NCBI GenBank assembly: GCA_963978895.1
Contig: OZ022247.1
Coordinates: 21,113,658 to 21,177,657, forward strand
Direction of reading: 5' to 3'
Source of the DNA: Erpobdella octoculata
Lineage: Eukaryota; Annelida; Clitellata; Hirudinida; Erpobdellidae
DNA length: 64,000 nt
A program made the position numbers and the translations under genes. Shown one piece after another: positions 1 to 12,419 of this stretch. Below the pieces are notes generated by a model, which ran no database searches, had not been told where the DNA came from, and was given only the letters and a program-made list of their open reading frames with translations. Within the stretch, counting starts at the first letter, position 1. Each line of letters begins with the position of its first letter.

Positions 1-106
1 CGTACACTGTCAGTCCTAAAGATCAAAAGAGGTGGCACTGCAATCGAAAAATAATATATAAGAAGATTAAACAAATCTGTCATTTTTGACGGGCTATCTC
101 TAGTTT

Positions 107-420
107 ATTTATATAGCGCTATTTACATAACGTGCAATAGCGCTCGGCCATAAACTGACCGAACAGAAATGTTTTAAGTCCCCGACGGAAAACAGTAAGA
201 AGTAGAGTTAGTAAGAAATGCAGGAAGAAAGTTTCGGAAAAAAGAACCAGAATAGGAAAAAGAACGTTTAGCAAAAGAATGCTTACAGTAAAGATACGAA
301 AGTGACTAAGACAAGACTTAAAAGGGATTTGTATTAATTTAGTTAGGTAGAGTGGAGAAGGGCAATTTTTAATTTTAAACATCAGTAGACAAATTTAAAA
401 AATCATCCTATATTTAAGAG
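107..420 (-). pseudogene. LINE 3' end fragment (reverse transcriptase C-terminus)
   Basis: The minus strand reads HSFAKRSFSYSGSFF and, in another frame, TVFRRGLKTFLF. This is the common 'RSFSYAGPxLWNSL...LxxFxxxLKxxLF' C-terminus of CR1/jockey-like LINEs, with frameshifts. The tail continues as GCGCTATATAAATAAA-type sequence. A second copy lies at 31127-31440. Confidence 0.6.
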
Positions 421-539
421 GAAACCAATGGAGAAGAACAAGAAATGAAGAGATATGAAAAAATAAGAGAACTCTGGCAACTAGATGGCAGTAATTAATT
501 TGATTTGATTAATTTTAATTCATTTAAGGCCTAATTTAT

Positions 540-722
540 GTCGGAAACATTCAACATTCAATTCATGTATTGTCATCCAGAATAAAGCTTTCCTGAAAGT
601 TTTAGAGCTCTAGGTGGTCGAAAAATGGGTGAATTTTTTTTTCTAATATTTGATCACCACAGACAAACAAACAAACAAACAAACAGAGAGACGAATGAAG
701 TTAAATAAAAGCATTTAATATT
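540..722 (+). repeat. interspersed repeat family A copy
   Basis: A ~180-bp repeat with TGTATTGTCATCC near its start, CTGAAAGTTTTAG mid-way, a short (CAAA)n tract and an AAATAAAAGCATT end. It is shared with copies near 9751, 10165, 17440, 21370, 21937, 56375, 60683 and 61199. It could be a SINE or a LINE 3' end. Confidence 0.7.
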
Positions 723-734
723 AAAGCATTTAAT

Positions 735-860
735 AAAAATTGACTCAGATCCCAAATTGTCGACCCCAGGAATCGAACCCACGACATTCACTTTCTCGGT
801 TTCATAGACCGATGCGTTTGTCCAATTTTGGTTTGTCCAAGCGAGCTGAAATAAGGTATC
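735..860 (-). repeat. tRNA-derived SINE head
   Basis: On the minus strand, GGGTTCGATTCC (769-780) is a good B box. It is preceded by an anticodon-arm-like ATCGGTCTATGAAACCGA. The A-box side (AGCTCGCTTGG) is split by a 15-bp duplication of TTGGACAAAC. The D arm is broken, so this is not a working tRNA. Confidence 0.6.
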
Positions 861-1121
861 TACTTAGGTTTGGATAGTGATTGGACAGCTTCTGAAGTAG
901 TGTGAACAGCATTGGTTTGTCACAGCAGTATAAACTGATGTAGTTAGTTTACTCTGGTAGTAGCGACTTAAAATTTCCAATTATGACTATATGTGAATTG
1001 ATAGTGATTAAACCGCTTCTGAATAGTTTTTGACTCAAAAATATCTTGTTTCTCTGGCTTAATTCTTAGCAGAGAATCAACAAATAAATTTAAAAAATTA
1101 AAATAAACAAATAAGAAAACA

Positions 1122-1409
1122 TTTCTAGAAAAAGAAGCAGCTTCTTGACAGAGTTGTAGAAATTAATTTCTGATCACATCCTTTATATTGACAGGAAAGT
1201 TGCTTCAGGATTGTTTTGTGTCGTACATGTAGATGTATGGTATATGATGAGGAAATTTATTCTTTCTCTCATAATTGGTCATTTTTATAAACATTCCTGA
1301 AACAACTTTTCTGTCAATATAAAGGGTGTAATCAGAATTTATTTTCTACTTTTTGGCAGGTTTTTGAGATACAAGAACTCTGTCAAGAAGTTGCTTCTTT
1401 TTCTAGAAA
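1122..1409. repeat. inverted repeat, ~100-bp arms, ~65-bp spacer
   Basis: The left arm begins TTTCTAGAAAAAGAAGCA (1122) and the right arm ends with its reverse complement (to 1409). Both arms carry CTTGACAGAGTT and CTTTATATTGACAG. The arms differ at several sites and by small indels. It is nested in the 2-1665 element. Confidence 0.75.
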
Positions 1410-1794
1410 TTTTTTTCTATTAGTTTTTTTGAAGTCACGATTGCGTAGTCAACAGACTGGTCGCCATCTCAACGATTTGCTATTGCTAAACTGTCGTTTA
1501 AAAAGCCAGAAAAAATGGCTAAAATTCCAACTCCCTAATTTCTACTTGTATTAACAATACTAGAGATAGTACGTCAAAAATGACGAATTTTAAAAAAATC
1601 TCATTATATATTATTTTTCCATTGTAGCGCCACTTTTTTTTTTAACTTTAGGGCCGACAGTGTACAATTGCGTAATAACTTTTATTACACGCTAGCGCGC
1701 TCAAATTTTAGCAATTGCTGACTGCTGAGCACCGCGGCCGCCGCGTTATGCGAAATTGCTAACTTACATACACACCTACATATATGCTTGCTTA

Positions 1795-2010
1795 CATTTT
1801 TTTCTCTCTTTCACAACGCCTTTTCCAAGACAAGTCTTGCTCGAAGGCGAGAAAGGGTACTTGCAGAGGCAGCCATTTATAGGCGCTTACCCTTTTAGCA
1901 ATTCGAGTGAACTCCTTGCTTAAGGGAGTTACGCTGGTGACGCCGGCGAGGTTCGAACTGCCGACCTAACGATCGACAGGCGAACGCTCTACCGCTCTGC
2001 CACCAGCGCC
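1795..2010 (-). repeat. tRNA-derived SINE
   Basis: The minus strand has an A box (TGGCAGAGCGGTAGAG, 1987-2002), a B box (AGTTCGAACC, 1950-1959) and an 8-bp acceptor-like stem CGCTGGTG / CACCAGCG (2001-2008 with 1932-1939). The anticodon stem does not pair. A unique ~130-bp body follows, then the (CATA)n tract lies on the 5' side. It is read as a SINE rather than a tRNA gene. Confidence 0.65.
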
Positions 2011-2012
2011 TC

Positions 2013-2147
2013 TACATACATGCATACATACATACATACATACATACATACATACATACATACATACATACATACATACATACATACATACATACATACA
2101 TACATACATACATACATGCATGCATACATACATGCATACATACATAG
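2013..2147. repeat. (CATA)n microsatellite
   Basis: About 33 units of CATA with a few TGCA interruptions near both ends, directly beside the tRNA-derived SINE. Confidence 0.97.
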
Positions 2148-2199
2148 AAAATTATGTATGTTGATTAACATTTAATGTTAATGAATGACTATTAATTTA

Positions 2200-3660
2200 C
2201 ACTTGCATGCGAGAAAGAAAAACTAAGAAGTCAACTTGACTCACTCTGCCGGCACAAAAGAAAATCTGAAACTTTTTTTCAAAAAAAAACAGGAATTAGA
2301 TCAGCTGATTGCTCTGACAAAAATTGGCTCCGTGCTCAGTACAGCCTGCTAAAAACTCTCCAGCTGAAAGATGGCAAGCAGTCGCCATTTAAACCGCCAA
2401 AAAATACGAAACAAATGCGTTTTTGCCAAAACAGCTATATTTTGCAATCGAGTCTGTGAAAAAAAAATATTTTACCGAACTACTCAAAAATTTTTGCGAA
2501 TAAAATAATTTTAGATAATTTTAAATTATTGTACAATATACTTGAATATACAGCAAATCGCTACACCTGTTGAACAAAATATAACCAGCTAACTCTTACC
2601 CGTCAATCAATCAATCAGTGGCTTTATTAGCGCGGATTTAGATTTAGATGATGTATAAACACGAATAAAAAAGTTTCTGTTTTTAGCTTAGTTATTGAAT
2701 TTAAACAACTTACTTATAATAATCTTTATAAGCCTTTAGTTAAGGTCCAGTGGGCTTGGCGGAAAATAATTGAGACAAATAATGTGATGGCGTCATTTGC
2801 TACAACTTGATGTAGTATTATATGAAGAAAAAAAACGTCAATAACAAATTTTAACGGTTTTTCGTTAATTGTTTTCTAAGTTGGTTTAAAAAACTTTGCA
2901 TTGAAAAACCAATGAATGACAAGAAAGGCTTATGGGAATGTTTAAGAATCCATTTTATATAAATATGTCATTGAGGAAATTTGTTGAGCTATTTTATACC
3001 AAATTTTTTCAACGACCATGAGAATATCTTCAAAGAAGACAATCAAATGTTTGTGAACATAATTTTTTTACGTCCTCAGTTTAATGACGCGCTATATTTT
3101 TAAGTTTACATACCGAATCAATTAATTATCTAAACCTTAGAACGTGTTTCTAATAAATTATTTTATAACATTGCTAATACATTCTTTATAAAGGAGAGGT
3201 TATTTTTGGGGTGTAGTTGGCTAACTGGTCTGTGGAGCTAATCTTCGGCAACTTGTCTGTAATGTGTGGTTTGATTAACGTCTGTATCTGTCAATTGGAC
3301 AAATTAGACGGTGGACAATTTAGACGGAAGTATTTTGTCTGTAATGTAGCCCAAGCTATATATATGGCCCAAGCTTGTAATGTATGACCAGTGTTTTATT
3401 CAGACCACTTGACTTTGATAAAAATTTGGAAACTAGGGTGGGGGCAGGGGCGTCATTTCAGCAAAGAGTTGAGGAGAAAAAATGTTTAAAAAATCCATAC
3501 ATTGAAATTTTTTATAAAAACTTATACACTTTTGTCTCCCAAAATAGCTGATGACCGGGGAGGAGGTGAACTCGTAGGTTCAGTTTCCATACATTTTTCA
3601 GAATATTATACATTTTTACTAGTCTTATATTGAATTGATTTGTGAGGTTAATCGTTTATC
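2200..3660. other. non-coding stretch, no gene seen
   Basis: AT-rich DNA without a supported coding region. A GCGC-type repeat (AATCAATCAATCAG..TTTATTAGCGCGG) lies at about 2606-2645. A hAT-like terminus (CAGGGGCGTCATTTCAGC) lies near 3446. Part of 3263-3350 matches 10588-10670 in inverted orientation. Confidence 0.5.
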
Positions 3661-3669
3661 CGACTTCTT

Positions 3670-3671
<2 letters not shown>

Positions 3672-3738
<67 letters not shown>
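3672..3738. repeat. (TA)n microsatellite
   Basis: A 67-bp pure TA tract ending exactly where the first perfect hairpin begins. Confidence 0.97.
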
Positions 3739-3740
<2 letters not shown>

Positions 3741-3856
3741 CTTTTTAAAAACTAGTCTTATGATAAGACTAGGGTGCTCAGTTTGAATTTAATGAACAGA
3801 TCTGTATAACTTAGCGAGCACCCTAGTCTTATCATAAGACTAGTTTTTAAAAAGTT
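3739..3856. repeat. perfect hairpin element, copy 1 (41-bp arms)
   Basis: Arms 3739-3779 and 3816-3856 are exact reverse complements around a 36-nt loop. Each arm also contains the 21-bp palindrome CTAGTCTTATGATAAGACTAG. The core AAGACTAGGGTGCT and loop TCTGTATAACTTAGCG recur in copy 2 at 5237-5394. Confidence 0.9.
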
Positions 3857-3957
3857 TTTTGTTTATTTTTATTTTCTCTCAATATAGCCGATGACTGGGA
3901 GGGGATAACCGTAAGCACTTTTTTCAAAAAGGTTTTAAAAAGTTCTTACTTTTTTTT

Positions 3958-4893
3958 CAGAGATGGGCACAAACTATTTTTTTTAAAGTTAAATTTTAAC
4001 TAACTTTTAATTAAAAAACCGTAGTTAAACGTTTAGTTGCAACTAATTTAGAATAGTTGATAACTAAACTAAAAAAAGGTATTTAAATTTTTTCCAACTA
4101 TTTCTTAACTTTTTTGTTTTTTATATTGATTTTGGCACTTTCGGTTCTTTCAATTAACTAATAACATGATCAAAGAGTAGAATAACTAACTGCTTCAAAT
4201 TATGTTTCTTAATCATTTAATAACATAATCAAAGAGTAGAATGACTCAATATTTGAAATTTTCTTTTCAACAAAACTGCATATTAAATGTTTATTTTTAA
4301 AGATAATCACCAAACGTTGCCACAGACGCCATTATTAAGACAAAATCGGCATCTTGCACTGAAATTTTTACTCTCCTGACTGTCACCTTCAAGCTTGATT
4401 TCTTCAAAACAAGTTTTTACTATAGCGCTATGAGCGCATTGAATCCTGGTGTTAACCCCAGTGCTCCTGCTCTAAGTAGGAGTCAGTCAAGCGTAAGAGT
4501 ACAGCGGTAAGAAGGCGTGAGCTTGGACCACCAAGCTGTGTCAAATGAATCCGGTAAAAAACAACGCGCCCTATGCATCCTATTCTTTACTGATTCCTAG
4601 TCTATATACTATCCTCTACACTAAACACGGCCAAGCTCGAGAGTTGAAAAGGAAGTTATTGTAAACAAAACATAATAATAAAACATAACCCAAGAACTGA
4701 TAAACATAAAGTTTTATTTACATTTTTTAAGCAACTAAATTTTATTAATTAAACTTTTAGTTAGCAACTAAAATATTAGTTAAACTATCACTTTAACTAA
4801 ACTTTTTTGACTTAGTTAAACTTTGCTTTTAATTAAAAAATTGTAGTTAAACTATTAGTTAGTAACTTTTTAGTTAACTTTTGCCCATCACTG
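3958..4893. mobile_element. hAT-like non-autonomous element
   Basis: The termini CAGAGATGGGCA and TGCCCATCACTG are inverted. The flanks are T-rich 8-mers (TTTTTTTT and CCTTTTTT), an imperfect 8-bp duplication. Subterminal sequence is filled with repeats of TAGTTAACTTT-like words. Its right half (about 4395-4893) is closely similar to 53560-54075. Confidence 0.65.
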
Positions 4894-5049
4894 CCTTTTT
4901 TCATAAAAAATAATATTTTTCCTCAAAATATGTTTTGAAAAATTTCAAATTTTGGGAGGTGGGAAATAGGAAACTTTTGTAGAGAAAAATTTCCTCCCTA
5001 AGGGGTCTGGATAAAACACTATGTATGGCTGAACTGGCTGAACTAATGT

Positions 5050-5232
5050 TTTGTTATCGTTTTTCTTTCTTGTTCCGGTTTCCTTCTCCGCTGCTTGAAG
5101 CCTTCAACGTTGTTACGTAAACTAAATTTGAATTTTATTACGCAATTACTTTTGATGGTCGTACATAGGCACCTTTGGCCTGGAAAGGTTTTTGGCCCCC
5201 CTGAGCTGGGGGATCGGAGTAGGGAGTCCAAA
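5050..5232 (-). mobile_element. Helitron-family fragment
   Basis: In inverted orientation this matches the body of the Helitron at 32239-32749. Shared words include GTTTGGACTCCCTACTCC, GGCCAAAAAC-type sequence, and TTTACGTAACAACGTT. It is cut off by hairpin copy 2. Confidence 0.7.
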
Positions 5233-5236
5233 CTAA

Positions 5237-5394
5237 AAAGTAGAAAATAACATCGTACGTCAAATTGATCATCTTGTTGTTCGCCATGATAAGACTAGGG
5301 TGCTTTAAGATCTGTATAACTTAGCGAGCACCCTAGTCTTATCATGGCGAACAACAAGATGATCAATTTGACGTACGATGTTATTTTCTACTTT
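5237..5394. repeat. perfect hairpin element, copy 2 (68-bp arms)
   Basis: Arms 5237-5304 and 5327-5394 are exact reverse complements around a 22-nt loop. The inner 17 bp and the loop match copy 1. The outer 51 bp of each arm (with CATCGTACGTCAAATTGATC) are absent from copy 1. The right flank (AATAAGACTAGTTTTTAAAA) matches the outer arm of copy 1. Confidence 0.9.
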
Positions 5395-5429
5395 CTAGTG
5401 CATAATAAGACTAGTTTTTAAAAGTTTTT

Positions 5430-6600
<1,171 letters not shown>

Positions 6601-6647
6601 AATAGTGTTTGAAAGTACGTTAGTGTTACCGTCCGCTTTAAAGCTGA

Positions 6648-6920
6648 ATTATTACAGGAAATAATAAAGGCGAAGACGTTTGCCTGCTTCTAATTGATTT
6701 GGAACCGAGCGAAAGCACATTGCCATTCAGAATGAAACGGCGACAATTTCCAGTAATGTTAGCTTTTGCAATGACAATTAATAAGAGTCAAGGACAGTCT
6801 TTTGATCACGCCGGTGTATATCTTCCTGAGCCAGTCTTCGCTCATGGTCAACTGTATGTAGCTTTAACTCGAGGAAGATATCACGAAAATATAAAGGTTT
6901 TAGTGAAAGTTACCTATTAA
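6648..6920 (+). pseudogene. Helitron Rep/helicase, C-terminal PIF1-like fragment
   Basis: The frame reads ITGNNKGEDV, LEPSESTLPFRMKRRQFPVM, LAFAMTINKSQGQSFDHAGV and YLPEPVFAHGQLYVALTRGR. These are the last helicase motifs of Helitron proteins: the TG..KGE segment, the 'FPVxLAFAMTINKSQGQ' motif and the 'HGQLYVALSRxR' motif. An in-frame TGA lies just upstream, so only about 90 codons remain and the rest of the protein is missing. It would unwind DNA during rolling-circle transposition if intact. It is a relic here. It indicates that autonomous Helitrons exist or existed in this genome, which carries many non-autonomous copies nearby. Confidence 0.85.
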
Positions 6921-9750
6921 ACAAGATTTTTACTACACATACAAACAAACCAACAAACATCATGTGAAGCTAATAGAAGCAACATTTTCATGTCCTTATC
7001 GGACCATCTCATCAAGCAGCTAAAGGTTTACGGTTTAAGATGCTGATGATTTCCCAAATAAGCGCAACTGCTTAAAATCATCCTTGTAGCCAAGCCATAT
7101 GTACAATCTCGCTGCCCAAAACCATTGTAGTAGAGTTGTTCAAGTTTGGCTTAAAACGTTCCGGCTTGGAGATTAACACATGGAAGAGTCTCGTTTAGTA
7201 ACTCCCCGAAAAAAGTCTACCAAGAGACATAAAAAGGCATTCTTTTCAAAAAAAATATTATTTTGCCATCTGTGATAAGTGATAACTTTCTTCCATTTGA
7301 TTGAGACGATCCTAATATTTAATACTGCAGCTAAAAAGTCATTCTCAGCTTTGATGATCTAACTCCGCAGCACGATGGAAAAAAGAGGTGTTATATGTTG
7401 ACATTGCTACAGAGAGAAAACAATATACAGAAAGAAAGTTAGAGAGAAAGTATAAAAGAGGGAGAAAAGGATATTGAAAGTAAATAAAAAGTTTAAGTTT
7501 ATTTCCTTCTGCTTGGTTCTACAGAATAAAAAAATGACGTAATTTATAAAGCACTCTTTTTCAGAATTTGAACAATTTATTCATAATTTTCGGATAAGTA
7601 TTTTGCCCGGCTGGATAACCAGTACAAATGATGCATTTGGTTCGAAATGCGAATTGTGCTTAAAACTCATCAAGATTACAGATTGCAATGTAACTTTCAA
7701 TTAAGTTTAATTTTTTAATGATTCGTTGAAATTTGAACAGCTTAACATTGCTTACTTTCAAAATTAGCCAAATAAAATTAAGAAAATAAGTAAATATTTA
7801 CTTCGATAGATGACGTCTTTTTGCAAAATTTCCTGGAATCGTTTGGCTCGGCTCTTCAAGCCAGCCCAAGTAAAAACGTAAGCTCAACCTCGAAGGGTCC
7901 GAAAAAAATCAATTTATTTTTATAAAATAAACGTTAATATATTGTTTAAAAATTTTCTAAAGAAACTAAAGTTTTAATATTAAATATAGTTAATCAAGTC
8001 AGAATTGAAATTTGTCGAAATTTATCCTTCACGAGGCACTCGAATGTACGAAATGAAATCATCTTGGCTGTCTCAGAATGTTAATCGGCAGAACAGTACC
8101 TAACGCTAATAAGCTTGCAAACGCCCAGTAGTATTCTCAATGAGTCAATGACAATGTATCACGTCAAACGTTAATGCACGACTGCCCATTTAGTAGGAGT
8201 TGAACCTACTTCTGTATACTTGGAAGAAAGTAATAAAATTATATAAGAAGTCATGGTTCAGTTAAACAATAGAAGTTTCAAGTACGTGAATTTATTTCGA
8301 ATAACAATTATTTAATACTGGTTCTAGGAAAACGTGATTAACATAGAAATTCAGAAACTGTTTCATGTAAAATTACCATTTGGAATGCGATTTTGCTAGA
8401 ATTATTGGCTTGAAATGTGTTGCTGAAATGAAATATAAAAAAATTAAAGTTTTTCAATATGCGAAAACATGTCAGGTTTTAAAGGAATTTTTTTTTTTTT
8501 ATAAAAACAAAATTGTTGACATTAGCGGCACCTCCTTGAACCGAAACACTGCCGCCTAGCTGCTTAACGCCCGCTATTCATTATCACGCCTAGCTGGTAA
8601 CTTTTCAATGTTGATATTAAAATATAATTCCTAATTAAAATAACGCAGAGTTATTAAAGATTTATGTGAGCAATTCAAACAGATTTATTTGACAATGTTT
8701 TAAGAAGAAGTAGCTTTGTTGTGATATTGGCCACTCAAATTTATTTCAATTCTTTCAGCAAATTTTTTAATAGTTTTATCAAATTTGATATCCAATCAAA
8801 ATTAAAATAGTTAATTTGTGAAAATACTTTTTTTTCTTAATATAAAGCTTCATTTTTTATTCTCACTCGAACACCTCATCCCGTGAGAGAACAAAATAGT
8901 TTCAATAGATAGACCAATCATATATATCTATGAGACCAATAAATCAGGTTTTCTAATTTCGTCCCCGGCATCTCCATGCACTTATTACAAGCTGATATTC
9001 ATATAAACCATTAAATGTGGTCAAGTACGTCACAATAGAACTTTATAAAAAAAAATACACAAAAGAATTTGAATTCAAAGCAAAAATGGCAGTCGGTTGA
9101 TTTAGAGGTTTTTCTCTAGAAATTCACTGTGTTACGTTGACGCCATCGCGTGATGATACAGCTGATTCATCCCATTGTCAGCTCAGTTCGTTTCACACAG
9201 AAATTACTTATGCATAATGAGAGCACAATAGTATTTATGATCTCGCTATAATATCTCTGAGAAAGATGCGTAAAAATATGAAATTGTTAGTTTATAATGG
9301 GCTGAAGGGAGCTTCGTCTCCTGCTGGTATAGTCCAACCCCGTGTCAAAACTTCCAACTTTTCTTCCTAGCCTGTTTCAGTAAGTTTATCCTAAAATAAA
9401 AACAAGTAAATATTTTTACTTACAAACATTTTATATTTTTCAGATAATTTTTTTTATTTTTAACAATTCGTTAAACGATTAAATTATTACACATGCAATA
9501 TAAATATAATTTTGTTAGCTAAAATATTTTGCTTGCATCTGAATGGGGAAAAACTTCTTTAGCATAACTTGATATAATTTTGCTAAACAACATTTTCAAA
9601 ATACATAATTTTCAAGTACTAGAGTTTTAACAATTTGTTTTCAATAAAATTCTTATGTCTTTTTTAACACAAACTTTAATTTCAAATACATTCGATTTAG
9701 AAATACGAAAGATGTTCAAATTAAGTTTTGTTTTTTTTTTCTTTTAATTG
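6921..9750. other. 2.8-kb non-coding stretch
   Basis: No supported gene on either strand. It is AT-rich with low-complexity GAGA near 7410-7480. An isolated T-arm-like hairpin (AGTAGGAGTTGAACCTACT, 8190-8210) lacks the rest of a tRNA. Confidence 0.5.
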
Positions 9751-9905
9751 AATCATGTATTGTCATCCAATATAAAGCTATGCTTAAAGTTTCAGTCTCC
9801 TAGCTAGTTAAAAAGCTGGTTAAATTTTACTTGCAAGATTTGCGTACAGAGAAAGCCACACACACACAAACAGAGATTGTAACCTAAATAAAAGTTTGTA
9901 AAAAA
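9751..9905 (+). repeat. interspersed repeat family A copy
   Basis: Contains TGTATTGTCATCC, AAAGTTTCAGTCTCCTAGCT and TACAGAGAAAGCCACACAC, matching inverted copies at 56375-56510 and 60683-60800. Confidence 0.7.
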
Positions 9906-10164
9906 AGTTTGCAAAAAAAACAAACATTTTAAAAAACTCTTTTATATTTTTAAATTGTGCAAATTGATTTCTAAATGCATTAATAGTTTTAACATTGTTT
10001 ATAGTAATACTTTAGTCAATATTTTAATAAGTTTTTGTCATAGTCATGATTACCTAAAAGTTCATTTAATTGACGCAACGTTGCCTGATGAATAATTTTA
10101 AATGCGTTACAAAATAAATATTGAAATTATTTTAAATAATAGTTAAATCGCTTTGGAAACTATT

Positions 10165-10300
10165 GAATATTGTTTTGGCTGATGGCTAAAGTCTATGCTG
10201 AAAGTTTCGAAATTCTTTAACATATCTAAAAGTTAGTGAAAAATCAATTCAAAAATGTTGACCACAGACAGAGAAGTCAAGTTAAATAAAAGTTTGTAAA
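10165..10300 (+). repeat. interspersed repeat family A, diverged copy
   Basis: Has CTATGCTGAAAGTTTCG, ACCACAGACAGAG and a TAAATAAAAGTTTG end. Clearly related to the family but degraded. Confidence 0.5.
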
Positions 10301-10304
10301 AACA

Positions 10305-10508
10305 TTGTCACACTGGAGAGGGGCAAGGAAGACGCTTGCTCAGGCAGAAGGCAAGTGGAGCGATACCATAATAGCCTATGAGGTTCAATCGAGGCTGGTT
10401 AATTTGCTAGCTGAAAAAGAGATCGATTTGCCGGCCCTGTCCAGCGTATTGCACCTTGGTAGTTGGCACGCTATAGTGAATCGAGCCATGTGTCCACAAA
10501 AGCCTTGA
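10305..10508 (+). pseudogene. short unrecognised ORF, probable transposon remnant
   Basis: A 67-codon frame (SHWRGARKTLAQAEGKW near its start) is less AT-rich than its surroundings. The sequence TGTCACACTGG occurs at about 10307 and again at about 10667, so it lies between short direct repeats. I do not recognise the protein and it has no neighbouring exon. It may be a fragment of a mobile-element ORF. Confidence 0.25.
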
Positions 10509-10679
10509 GCTTTCGGCGCCCTCTCTATCCCAAAGGCAACACACGGACACTTGTTTTACGCCACATAAACACATCACAGAACACTCAAACATACATACCG
10601 TTTAAATTGTTTCTATGACAGATTATCTGTCACAGATACAGACGTTAATAAGACCAAGCACACTGTCACACTGGATTTC

Positions 10680-11660
10680 ACAATTCAACAAACTACTTTT
10701 TAAGGATTTGGAAAGAAATAATTTCAAATCAATTTTGCATTTTTCTTTCATCAGCAAACTCTACCAAAGATTATTAGCGAATACAGGTTAAGAAAACTTG
10801 AAAAATACGTAGACTTTTTTTTAAGCCTCAACCAGGATCAATTTATTCCAAAACAGTTTAACAGCTAAGTTAGTTTGTGAGATTTAAAAAGGCCGTTTTG
10901 GCAAGGTTTAAAAAAATTCAGTCTACAATAGTATTTCGGTCATTTTATTGCGTTATAATGTAGATCCTCTTTTTAAGCACTGATTGCATAATGTATAGAA
11001 ATAAATTGATAGATGCTGCTTATTAAAACGTGATTCCGGCAGTTATGACAATTATAAAAACAATACAATGCAATAGCGTTTCAATTTATTTATTCTATTC
11101 TGACAGCCCGTTGGCTGATAGGCTAAAAAATTTTTTTTGATCATCAAGCCTTATGAATAATAACAAGCAGCCTGCATTATAAGTATGCAATAATCTGAGC
11201 CTATCAAGTTTGAATTTAAAGCTGGGGTTTGAAAATAACATGCGAGCAATCAATGCCTGTTGTTTTTAATTTAATGTCAAACTAAAGCTGGTTGACATTA
11301 TTGCTTAATCAGTCTCCCGTAGAGAAAAGATTAATGCACCTGAAGCAGTTATCAAACGAACAAATTATTAGCCTGTTTAATTGCTCTGTAGGTAGTTATG
11401 TCAGTTTGAAAAAGTTTTCTACCTGAACCTGGGTTATTAATAAAGTGTTATTACGACCAATTACAGGCTGATGTGATTTATTGTGGCAAATTAATAATGA
11501 GATATTTTAAGAATGAGATATTTTAAGAATGTTGCCGTTGGTCTAACCACTCTAACCAACCTTCATGCCGCAAATCAAATTTGAGAGGTGGTTTGGGGTG
11601 AAACACAGTTTCCCCATGTCCCAAAGTTAATTCAATTTTTTATGGTAAATGATGCCAGTA
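10680..11660. other. non-coding stretch, nothing recognised
   Basis: AT-rich and without a supported gene or repeat structure on either strand. Confidence 0.45.
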
Positions 11661-11662
11661 TT

Positions 11663-11848
11663 CATTGGCGTACCAAGGATGAGCAGGGGGAAGCTGCATA
11701 ATCGGTGGAAATTTTGGGAAAAGTACCTACGACTACCCATCCCCCTGGTCATCAGTTATCTTTGGAGAAAAAGTTGACAGACCGAAATTTTAAAGGGTGA
11801 ATTCTATGGACTTTGCCCCGGGCGCCAAAAACCCTGGCTACGCCACTG
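11663..11848. mobile_element. hAT MITE, 186 bp
   Basis: The 3' end CCCTGGCTACGCCACTG is the inverse of the widespread hAT terminus CAGTGGCGTAGCCAGG. The 5' end CATTGGCGTACCAAGG matches it with four mismatches. Flanking 8-mers CCAGTATT (11655-11662) and CCATTATT (11849-11856) differ at one base, the size expected for hAT. Confidence 0.85.
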
Positions 11849-12419
11849 CCATTATTTCTTTATTTGATCGAACAGACAGTAGAGGCGTAGAGTAAGTGAA
11901 GTTGAAAAGCAATAAATAATAAAAAAATGTTGAACTGCACTTATTCATTCAATCAGTGTTGGCATTTATAGAACGCCTCTCCCTTTGAGGTAAACTATTC
12001 TACCTTTCTTGGCTCACAATGAAAATTTAAAATCGCAACATCTTTGTGGAAAATTCTGACAGCGAGATGTATTGCATCCGTAATTAAAATACAAACCAAC
12101 TAGTTCACCCGTCAGAATTTTTGTGCCTGTGGACAGTGGTTTGCGCAGGAAAAAAATGGAATTGAACTTCGCAAGTCATCCTCACTTAAATCCACTCTCT
12201 TGTAGATCATTGATAGAAAATCCTGCGGCGACGGACACGTGATAACGGGTGCAACTGCGGTATTTGGCCTCAAATCTGCATGTAGGCGGCTCAGGTGTGG
12301 TGTGATGGTCGTTTGTTGTTGACAACAAAGATCCCCAAACAAAGCCTGTTCTTTTCTTTCTTGTGGGTTTACTGCGGCCCAATATGTATCCAAAACGCGG
12401 TCATAAGAGACAAATTAAA

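Larger units (their letters stand above)
2..1665. mobile_element. DNA transposon-like element with ~105-bp inverted termini
   Basis: The left end (GTACACTGTCAGTCCTAAAG, positions 2-21) and about 105 bp after it match the inverted right end (about 1562-1665, finishing GACAGTGTAC) with scattered differences. If the TIR begins CACTGTC, the flanks are TA on both sides, as for a TA-target element. No transposase is visible. Inside are a LINE 3' fragment, a SINE and a second inverted repeat (1122-1409). The left end sits at the window edge. Confidence 0.6.

Noticed and set aside
1927..2010. functional tRNA gene on the minus strand
   Set aside because: A and B boxes and an acceptor-like stem exist but the anticodon stem does not pair and a SINE body follows.
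1989..2171. Cys-Met-Tyr-Val repeat ORF
   Set aside because: Translation of the (CATA)n tract.
8190..8210. tRNA T-arm-like hairpin
   Set aside because: No A box, anticodon arm or acceptor stem nearby.
12112..12393. 93-codon minus-strand ORF
   Set aside because: Lies opposite a LINE endonuclease remnant on the plus strand; no supporting features.
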